Origin: Kineococcus rubinsiae
GTDB lineage: Bacteria > Actinomycetota > Actinomycetes > Actinomycetales > Kineococcaceae
Assembly (NCBI RefSeq): GCF_011839805.1
Contig: NZ_VWPY01000025.1
Span: 1 to 60,299, forward strand
Length of the DNA stretch: 60,299 nt
Reading direction: 5' to 3'
The notes under the pieces were generated by a model that saw only the letters and a program-made list of their open reading frames with translations, had not been told where the DNA came from and made no database searches. Positions 23,851-30,393 of the stretch are shown here, piece after piece (positions within the stretch are counted from its first letter, which is position 1; every line of letters starts with the position of its first letter). The translations under genes and the position numbers were made by a program.

Positions 23851-24239
23851 TCGCGCCCGCGCTCGTCGGGGCCGTCTGCTCGCTGGCCCTGCTGACGTCC
23901 GGGGCGCTCTACGCGGCGGGGTTCGCCCGCGTGCTGGCGGTGACCGGGGTGTTCGGGCCGTACACGCCGCTCGGCGTCCTGTGGCTCGGGGCGGGTGGCC
24001 TGCTCGGCTCCGTCGTCGCCCTCCTGTCGTCCTCGCCGGGCCGCCTGTCGCCGCCCGCCGCCGTCGGGCTGGGCGCCCTGTTCGTGGCGGCCGTCCTCTG
24101 CTGGGCCGTGGGCCTGGTCGGGCTCGTGTGGCTGCCCCGCTTCCTGCGCCCCGCGTGGCTGCGCACCTGGGTCGACGCCGGCCGCCCCGAGGCGGAGGCC
24201 GCCCGGTGGCGGCCGCTGCGGCGCGGGACGCGCTGGTGA
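23847..24239 (+). CDS. Small membrane protein coupled to the glycine-zipper gene; candidate immunity protein
   Basis: The 130-residue protein has three hydrophobic helices (about 3-27, 40-62 and 70-95) and a basic C-terminus rich in Arg/Trp. It starts at GTG 23847 inside the upstream stop codon and ends in another GTGA overlap, so all three genes are translated together. Immunity proteins against pore-forming effectors are commonly small membrane proteins encoded immediately downstream, and this fits, but there is no sequence proof. Confidence 0.7.
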   Translation: MIAPALVGAVCSLALLTSGALYAAGFARVLAVTGVFGPYTPLGVLWLGAGGLLGSVVALLSSSPGRLSPPAAVGLGALFVAAVLCWAVGLVGLVWLPRFLRPAWLRTWVDAGRPEAEAARWRPLRRGTRW

Positions 24240-25579
24240 GCGCCGACGACGTCCGCACGGGCGGCAAGGTCTCCGACCCGGCGTCGGGCCTGCGCCTGCC
24301 CCTGCCCGCCGGCTGGTCCCGCGTCGACGGCCCGCCCGGGCACGTGACGATCGCGGCCGACCGCGCCTGGTCCGCGGGCGGCGCCGAGGTCCGCTTCCGC
24401 CCCACCGTCACCGCGTCGCGGGTGCCCCTGGCCCCCGGCGTCGACGCCGCCGCCCTCGGCACGGCCGCGCTGGCCGGCGCCCTCGCGAGCGTCGAGGACG
24501 GCCGCGTCCTGGCCTACGACGTCAGCGCGGACGACCCCGCGACGGGACCGCTGACCGGCCGCCGCCTCCTCTTCGCGCACCGGCAGGGGCGGGCCACGAT
24601 CGCCGTCCTGCAGGCCGTCACCGTCGTGGACGGCCACGGCGTGACCGTCACCGCGAGCTTCCCGCTGCTGCAGTGGGCCGCGCTGCGGCCGCTGGTCGGG
24701 GCCGTCGTGGACGGGGTCCGCGCGGACGCGCCGACGGCTGCCGAGGTCCCCGCCGCCGGGGAACCGGCCGAGGGCCCGCGCCGGGACCCCTGGTTCGCCG
24801 CCCGCGGCGAGGACCTCGAGGACCTGGCCCGCGTCGCGGAGGCCCAGCCGGCGCCGGCGGCCGGGCTGCGGCTGAGCCGCGCGGCGTTCGACCACCTCGC
24901 CGGCGCCCGCCGGCGGGTGGCGCCGGAGTTCCGGGACGAGCTCGTCGCCGCGGGCCTGCTGCGCGCCGGGGGCCGGCCGAGCGAGGACGGCGCGGGGCTC
25001 GTCGCCCTCGCCCGCGAGCGCACGGGGCACCTGCGCCTGGAGTCGGCCCGCGGGGCCGCGCCCCTCGCCCTCGACGTCTCCCTGCACGGGGCGGACGCGC
25101 TCGTGGTGACCACCGCGGCGCCCGGCGAGCTGCCCGCGGACCCGCGGGGCGGAGAGCTGCGGGACGCGGCGGGCGTCGTGACCGTGGACGTCGTCGACGC
25201 CTCGCTGCTGCCCGTCGTGCTGGCGGGCTTCGTCGGCCTGGGGCCCGCGTGGTCGGCGGGCGGTGCCGTGGAGCTCCCGCAGGACCTGCTCGCCCGGCGG
25301 GCCGCCGACCCGCGCACCCCGCCGCCGGCCGACGCCGACGCGGCCCTGCTGCGCGCGTGGGCCCAGCCGTGGTTCCTCTGCACCCTGCACGCGGACGGGC
25401 TGGACGCCGACCGGCTGCTGCTGAACGCCGGCGCCGCCGGGACCTACGTCGTCCGCACGCAGGGCGAGGGTCCGGCCAGCGTGGCCAGGCTGCAGCCCGT
25501 GCCGTCGGCGCTGCTGTTCGAGGACCTCGTCCGGATCTGCGACGCCGTCGTCGACCGCGCCCAGCTGTCGCCGCGCTGA
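24236..25579 (+). CDS. Two-domain protein of the glycine-zipper operon (LpqN/DUF1795-like N-terminus)
   Basis: The 447-residue protein has no signal peptide or membrane span. The N-terminal part (about 1-165; SGLRLPLPAGWSRVDG, VRFRPTVTAS) looks like the LpqN/DUF1795 fold found beside mycobacterial ESX genes. The C-terminal part (about 180-445) is an alpha/beta domain; its general shape and length recall EspG-type ESX chaperones, though I cannot confirm this by motif. It starts in a GTGA overlap with the membrane protein gene. A cytosolic chaperone for the first gene's product is a reasonable guess. Confidence 0.65.
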   Translation: MSADDVRTGGKVSDPASGLRLPLPAGWSRVDGPPGHVTIAADRAWSAGGAEVRFRPTVTASRVPLAPGVDAAALGTAALAGALASVEDGRVLAYDVSADDPATGPLTGRRLLFAHRQGRATIAVLQAVTVVDGHGVTVTASFPLLQWAALRPLVGAVVDGVRADAPTAAEVPAAGEPAEGPRRDPWFAARGEDLEDLARVAEAQPAPAAGLRLSRAAFDHLAGARRRVAPEFRDELVAAGLLRAGGRPSEDGAGLVALARERTGHLRLESARGAAPLALDVSLHGADALVVTTAAPGELPADPRGGELRDAAGVVTVDVVDASLLPVVLAGFVGLGPAWSAGGAVELPQDLLARRAADPRTPPPADADAALLRAWAQPWFLCTLHADGLDADRLLLNAGAAGTYVVRTQGEGPASVARLQPVPSALLFEDLVRICDAVVDRAQLSPR

Positions 25580-25604
25580 CCGGCTCCCTCTCCTCAGCCG
25601 CTCC

Positions 25605-25925
25605 TCAGGAGGGGGCGAGCGCCGCGGCGCGCGCGGCCAGCTCCAGCTGGTCGGCCTGGCGCTCGCGCGCGACGGCCAGCGCCTCGCAGTGCTCGGCGTG
25701 GGCCACGACGTCGCGCGCGACGGCCCCGAGGGCCGCGCGGGCCCCGGTGAGGCCGGTCGCGAAGGTGTCGGCGGCCGGGCCCGACCAGAGCGTGGGGCTC
25801 GGCACGGGGTAGTGGGCGGCGACGCCGCGGACCTCGGTGTCCAGGTCCTCGGCGCCGGCGCGGAGCGCGCGAGCGCCCTCCCGCAGCCGGGAGGCCTCGA
25901 CCCGCAGGGCGTCCGCAGCAGTCAC
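25605..25925 (-). CDS. WXG100-like small helical protein
   Basis: The 106-residue protein is nearly all helical, with a central W-S-G motif (Trp47-Ser-Gly49) between two helices, the hallmark of WXG100/ESAT-6 proteins, and the usual 95-110 residue length. No signal peptide is present, as expected for type VII substrates. GTG 25925 is chosen; a GTG three codons earlier is possible. It converges with the glycine-zipper operon with 25 bp between stops and lies 134 bp downstream of the patatin gene on the same strand. Confidence 0.75.
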   Translation of the reverse strand: MTAADALRVEASRLREGARALRAGAEDLDTEVRGVAAHYPVPSPTLWSGPAADTFATGLTGARAALGAVARDVVAHAEHCEALAVARERQADQLELAARAAALAPS

Positions 25926-26059
25926 GTCCCGCACCGTAGGGCGGCGCCGGGCCGCGTCGCGGGCCGCGCGGCAGCCGCTCGCCCGGGCGGCGCAGGGCCG
26001 ACCACCCCTCCGGGTCAGCGGCCCCACGCTGCGGAGCGGCCCGTCACCTCGGGTCGGCG

Positions 26060-28120
26060 TCAGAGCTCCGGCTGGGCCCGCCAGTGCGGCACGGGCGCGG
26101 GTTCCCCGTCGGTGAAGGAGCCCTGCTGGACGCCGTCGCCGGTGACGACGGGCGCGGGCCAGGTGCGGGCCAGCGCCACCAGCTCCGCGGCCCGCACCTC
26201 CGCCCAGGCCTGCTGCTCCGGGGTGAAGGGGCTGACGTCCGGAGGGAAGGCACCCTCGCGCATCTGCTCGTAGGTCGGAACGGGCGTCGCGGGGTCGGGC
26301 CGGTCGTCGGTGCGGTCGACCGTGGCGAAGAGGCGTTCCAGCATCGCCATGAGCGACCGGTAGCGGATCCACCGCTGGTCGACCCAGCCCTCGGCCGTCC
26401 CGTCGTGGTAGCTGCGCAGCAGCAGGCCCGCGGCGTCGCGGCCGAGCCCGGAGAGGGTGCGGATCAGCGGCGCCGGCATGGCGAGGTTCAGGCCGCCCTC
26501 GTCGGGGCGCAGGTGCACCGAGACGATGCGCTCGCGGTAGCCGGGGATGCGCATCTGCTCGTTGTCGACCCAGTTCTGCATGGTCCGCGCGATCGCCGCG
26601 ACGAACGGCGGCAGCGTCGGCACCGCCGCCTGCGCGAACGGGTTGCGCAGCCGCGACCCGCCGCCGTCCCCACCGCGCGGGAGGCTGACCCGGGGTTCTC
26701 CCGGCCGCTGCGCCTGCAGGTTGATGGCGAAGCTCGGTCGCGTGGGCAGGGGCGCGTCGAAGAAGTGCAGCGGCATGTTCGACGTGATCCCGCCGTCGGA
26801 GATCCACGTGCGCAGCAGTTCCGGCTCGACGCCGACGTCGGGCGCCCCGGTCAGCACGTCGGCGGCGGACGTCGCGAGCCCGGCGGCCCGGCGGTCGTCG
26901 AGCCAGCGCGCCCACGCCGCGACCGCCGTGGAGTTCCCCGGCGTCGCGGCGTCGAACTCGTGCAGCGGGACGGCGCTGACGAGGCCGGGGAAGCTGAGGC
27001 TCATCCGGGTGGCCACGACGACGGGCAGCCCCGCGCGCGGCAGCCGGTGCAGGCCGCGCCGGGCGGCGAGCACCGCGACGACGTCGTGGACGCCGGTGAC
27101 GACGGTCGGCGGCGCGGCCTCCGGAGAGCTCAGCACCGCCTCGAGGACCCGGGCAGGGAACAGGCCGCGGAACTCCGCGACGTCGAAGAACAGGTGCTCT
27201 TCGGCGGGGGTCCCGACGTCCAGCACCGGCAACCGCCGCGGCCGGCCCTGCACGAGGTCCGTCGTCATCACCTCGAGGTTCACGCGGCGGGACCGGCGGT
27301 CGCGCAGCAGGGCCTGCTCCTCCTCGGGGGTGCGCGCGCCCCACAGGTGGGCGAACGTCAGCGGGCCCTCGTCGGGGCGGCGCCCGGCGATCTCGTCGAG
27401 GCGCTGCGTCAGCCACGGGGTCAGCGCCGGCTGCGGGTCCGTCCCGCCCATGCCGTTGACGAGGCCGAAGCCGTTGGCGGGCACCTCGCGCAGCAGGCGG
27501 TGCACGAGCGCCCACCCGATGCCCGCCGCGAGGCCGCCGACGAGCAGGGCGACCCCCAGCACCGCCACGACGACGGCCAGGGCGGCCGGGGCCGCCGCCG
27601 CGCGCAGGTCGTGGACCGCCAGGGCCGTGACGAGGACGCCGGGCACGACGGGCAGCACCGAGCGCCACCACCCCGACGACGACGTGACCTCCTGCCGCAG
27701 CGCGGTCGCCAGGGTCCGCGTCCACCGCCCGGTCGCGGCGGCGTCCAGCGCGGCGCGCAGGACGCCGAACAGCGGGCGCGTGCGGGGCTCGGGCTGGAAC
27801 AGCGCGAGCAGGCCGGTCGCCGGGGCGGTCGCCGCGCTCGCGCCTGCGGGGACGGCACCGGCCAGCTCGGCCGACACCGCCTCGAGCCGGTCGTACCCGG
27901 TGGGGTCGCCCCCGGCGCGGGCGTGCTCCGCGGCCGCGGTGAGGGCGGCCGCGATGGCCCCGGCGGAGGCGCCGCCGACGTTGACGATGCGGTAGGTCCG
28001 GGCCAGCCGGGACACGGCCGCGGGGTAGACCACCCCGCTCGTCACGCCGCCCTTCATCGTGAGGTCGCACGTGGCCACCGGGTCCGCCGGGTAGGGGGTG
28101 GTGTCCACCGGCTCCGTCAC
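26060..28120 (-). CDS. Patatin-like phospholipase with internal transmembrane hairpin
   Basis: The 686-residue protein has the patatin oxyanion stretch KGGVTSGVVYPAAV (about 23-36), the nucleophile motif GGASAG (Ser52) and the catalytic Asp442 in SDGGITSNMPL. Two hydrophobic helices (about 155-175 and 178-207) are inserted between them, so the enzyme is probably anchored to the membrane. The C-terminal 200 residues are long for the family. Members hydrolyse phospholipid or acyl-lipid esters. GTG 28120 follows GGAGGGCGTC; a longer start exists but would overlap the divergent rhodanese promoter. Confidence 0.85.
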   Translation of the reverse strand: MTEPVDTTPYPADPVATCDLTMKGGVTSGVVYPAAVSRLARTYRIVNVGGASAGAIAAALTAAAEHARAGGDPTGYDRLEAVSAELAGAVPAGASAATAPATGLLALFQPEPRTRPLFGVLRAALDAAATGRWTRTLATALRQEVTSSSGWWRSVLPVVPGVLVTALAVHDLRAAAAPAALAVVVAVLGVALLVGGLAAGIGWALVHRLLREVPANGFGLVNGMGGTDPQPALTPWLTQRLDEIAGRRPDEGPLTFAHLWGARTPEEEQALLRDRRSRRVNLEVMTTDLVQGRPRRLPVLDVGTPAEEHLFFDVAEFRGLFPARVLEAVLSSPEAAPPTVVTGVHDVVAVLAARRGLHRLPRAGLPVVVATRMSLSFPGLVSAVPLHEFDAATPGNSTAVAAWARWLDDRRAAGLATSAADVLTGAPDVGVEPELLRTWISDGGITSNMPLHFFDAPLPTRPSFAINLQAQRPGEPRVSLPRGGDGGGSRLRNPFAQAAVPTLPPFVAAIARTMQNWVDNEQMRIPGYRERIVSVHLRPDEGGLNLAMPAPLIRTLSGLGRDAAGLLLRSYHDGTAEGWVDQRWIRYRSLMAMLERLFATVDRTDDRPDPATPVPTYEQMREGAFPPDVSPFTPEQQAWAEVRAAELVALARTWPAPVVTGDGVQQGSFTDGEPAPVPHWRAQPEL

Positions 28121-28244
28121 GACGCCCTCCGGGGCCGCTCCCGGAGGTCGGGGGGTGGACCGGTGAGCGGGCGTGCCGAGCATGCCGCACCGCGGGGGGC
28201 CGCCGCCCGCGTGGGCGCCGGGCGCGTGTCCTACCGTGGCGCTC

Positions 28245-28568
28245 GTGCCCGAGCTGCCCGCGGTCCCCGCCGCCGCCCTCCCGTCCGACGCCCAGGTCCT
28301 CGACGTCCGCGAGGACGACGAGTGGGAGGCCGGCCACCTCGCCGGCGCCCTCCACATCCCCCTCGCGCAGGTCCCGCAGCGCCTCGCGGAGCTGCCCGCG
28401 GGCCAGCTGCACGTCGTGTGCCGGGGCGGCGGCCGCTCGCAGCGCGCCGCGGAGTGGCTGCAGGGCCACGGCTACGACACGGTGAACGTCGAGGGCGGCA
28501 TGGGCGCGTGGGCCGCGTCCGGCGGCGCGATGGTCTCGGAGAACGGCCGGGAGCCTGAGGTCATCTGA
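28245..28568 (+). CDS. Single-domain rhodanese (PspE/GlpE-like)
   Basis: The 107-residue protein is a single rhodanese domain: VLDVREDDEWEAGHLAGALHIPL at the start and the active-site Cys in VVCRGGGRSQRAAEWL, followed by GYDTVNVEGGMGAW. Such proteins transfer sulfane sulfur to thiol acceptors. The six-residue loop CRGGGRS fits a sulfurtransferase rather than a phosphatase. GTG 28245 is used; GTG 28236 is an in-frame alternative. The gene is divergent from the patatin gene. Confidence 0.9.
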   Translation: MPELPAVPAAALPSDAQVLDVREDDEWEAGHLAGALHIPLAQVPQRLAELPAGQLHVVCRGGGRSQRAAEWLQGHGYDTVNVEGGMGAWAASGGAMVSENGREPEVI

Positions 28569-28592
28569 GGGGCGGCCGCCGTCGGGCCGGGG

Positions 28593-29543
28593 TCAGGAGA
28601 CCTTCGCCGTGCGGTGCCGGTAGGCGTCCACGCTGATCATGGGCGGGCGCTCGGAGACGTCGACGGCGTGCGTGACCGGGGCGTAGTGGCCGTAGCCGTC
28701 GCGCGCGAACTGCGTGATCGACGGCGCGTCACCGGCGTCGGCGACGCCCGCCCGCTGGTGCACGACGTGGGTGACGTGGGCCGCCATGCGGCCGAGCGCG
28801 GCCGTGTCCTGGTGGCGGTGCTGGCGGCGGCCGAGGTCCACCTGGGCGATCGCCGCGACCCCGCGCAGCTCCAGGGTGTCGATGAGCATGGCCATCTCCA
28901 CGCCGTGGCCGCCGGAGAACGGAATCGCCTCGAACAGCCGGCGCCGCCCCGCGTACTCGCCGGTGAGCGGCTGCACGACCCCGGCGAGCTCCGGGTAGAA
29001 CCGGCTGACGAGCGGGCGGGCGACGAGCTCGGTGACGCGGCCGCCGGAGGTCTCCCCCGTGCCCTTGAGCGGCTGGTCGTAGCAGCCCTTGACGAGCTCG
29101 ACGCCCTGGTCGTGCAGCAGCGGGCCGAGCAGGCCCGTGATGAGCTGCGGCTGCGGGTCGAGCAGGTCGGCGTCGACGAAGACGAGGACGTCGCCGGTCG
29201 TCACCGCCAGGGACTTCCACAGCGCCTCGCCGCGGCCGGGCCGCGAGCCCGTCTCCGGCAGCACGTCGTCGCGGTGGTGCACGACCGCGCCCGCGGCCTC
29301 GGCGACCTCGGCGGTCGCGTCGCGGGAGCCGGAGTCGACGACCACGACCTCGTCGACCAGGCCCGTGTCCTCCGCGAGCTGGCGGGCCATGCTCACGACG
29401 CGGCCGACGGTCGCCTCCTCGTCCAGGGCGGCCAGCACCACGCTCACGCGCGTCCCGGCCTTCTGCGCGCGCAGGCGGTCGATGGGCCAGTCCCTGGCGC
29501 GGGACGTCGACCTGTCGAACCAGGTCTGCACGGGCAGCTTCAT
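28593..29543 (-). CDS. gpgS: Glucosyl-3-phosphoglycerate synthase
   Basis: The 316-residue protein matches GpgS of the GT81 family, which transfers glucose from a nucleotide sugar to 3-phosphoglycerate. In mycobacteria this begins methylglucose lipopolysaccharide synthesis; elsewhere it yields the osmolyte glucosylglycerate. Visible features are VVLAALDEEATVG (about 36-47), the metal-binding DAD at 124-126, KGCYDQPLKG, PLTGEYAGRR, GGHGVEMAMLIDT and QVDLGRRQHRHQDT. The ATG has GGAGG with 5-nt spacing. No phosphatase gpgP is adjacent. Confidence 0.93.
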   Translation of the reverse strand: MKLPVQTWFDRSTSRARDWPIDRLRAQKAGTRVSVVLAALDEEATVGRVVSMARQLAEDTGLVDEVVVVDSGSRDATAEVAEAAGAVVHHRDDVLPETGSRPGRGEALWKSLAVTTGDVLVFVDADLLDPQPQLITGLLGPLLHDQGVELVKGCYDQPLKGTGETSGGRVTELVARPLVSRFYPELAGVVQPLTGEYAGRRRLFEAIPFSGGHGVEMAMLIDTLELRGVAAIAQVDLGRRQHRHQDTAALGRMAAHVTHVVHQRAGVADAGDAPSITQFARDGYGHYAPVTHAVDVSERPPMISVDAYRHRTAKVS

Positions 29544-29726
29544 GCGCACCTCCACGATCACCGTGGCACGCGCGCCGCGGCGGCGGCAGCTCCGGGCGCA
29601 GGTGTTCACCGGCGCGTCACACGGGACCGGCGCGCGGTGACGGGCGTGTTTCGGCCCTGTTGCCGCCGCCGGGCCTCCGGTCGCACACCGCTGACCACCG
29701 GTGGCGCAGCGTCGACGAAGTGGCGT

Positions 29727-29752
29727 GTTTGACCTGTCGCCCGCCCGGGTAC
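29727..29752 (+). promoter_or_regulatory. Sigma-B-like promoter before the RsbW-like kinase
   Basis: GTTT (29727-29730) and GGGTAC (29747-29752) with 16 bp between them match the -35/-10 pattern of stress sigma factors of the sigma-B group (GTTT-N14-16-GGGTA). The site is 56 bp upstream of the kinase-like start, which fits autoregulated stress signalling. Confidence 0.55.
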
Positions 29753-29807
29753 CACTTCGTGCGTCATGCTCCTCACACCACTGGTCCCACTGTCAGAGGA
29801 GACCTGG

Positions 29808-30257
29808 ATGCGCACGGGCCCCCGCACCGTGCCGGCGACCCACTGGGCCTCCTTCGCGCACGACCCCGCCTCGGTGCCCCGCGCCCGGCACGTGCTGCGA
29901 CGGGTCCTCGACGGGGCCGGGCTGGACGAGACGGCGCAGGCCGAGATCGAGATCGTGCTGTCGGAGATCGTCGGCAACGCCGTGCGCCACGCACGCCCCC
30001 TGGGCGACGGCGGCATCCACGTGCAGTGCGAGGTCGTCGGCGACACCGAGCCGCACGTCGAGATCGCCGTGACCGACGGCGGCGCCCCGGGCCGCAGCGT
30101 GACCCCGCGCACGGCCGACGCGTCCGCGACGTCGGGCCGGGGTCTGCGGATCGTCGAGGGCCTCGCCGACGACTGGGGCGTCGTGGAGAACCTCAAGGAC
30201 CTCTCCCGCACGGTGTGGGCGTCCTTCGGCGGCCCCACGCGGCACCACCCCCGCTGA
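29808..30257 (+). CDS. RsbW-like ATP-binding regulator (anti-sigma kinase type)
   Basis: The 149-residue protein is a stand-alone GHKL ATPase: N box SEIVGNAVRHARP (about 59-71), G1 AVTDGGAPG and G2 SGRGLRIVEGLADDWG. It lacks a phosphoacceptor His domain and so fits the anti-sigma/serine-kinase group that pairs with STAS proteins and PP2C phosphatases. AGAGGAG lies 7 nt before ATG 29808. The next gene on the strand is a multi-sensor PP2C phosphatase, a probable functional partner in one stress pathway. Confidence 0.88.
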   Translation: MRTGPRTVPATHWASFAHDPASVPRARHVLRRVLDGAGLDETAQAEIEIVLSEIVGNAVRHARPLGDGGIHVQCEVVGDTEPHVEIAVTDGGAPGRSVTPRTADASATSGRGLRIVEGLADDWGVVENLKDLSRTVWASFGGPTRHHPR

Positions 30258-30266
30258 CGCTGGGGC

Positions 30267-30282
30267 GGTGAGAGCGCTCACC
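30267..30282 (+). terminator. Hairpin after the RsbW-like gene
   Basis: GGTGAG-AGCG-CTCACC forms a 6-bp stem 10 bp after the stop codon, inside an outer weak CTGGG...CCCAG pairing. It may attenuate rather than fully stop transcription into the phosphatase gene. Confidence 0.4.
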
Positions 30283-30393
30283 CGTGCGGCCCAGTGACCC
30301 CGAACCACCTCCCCAGGCGCGCCGTCTCGCGTTAGAGTCCCTCAACTACTGCGCGTAACTAGATGTGCACGTGATGAGACGGAGTGCCGAGGG

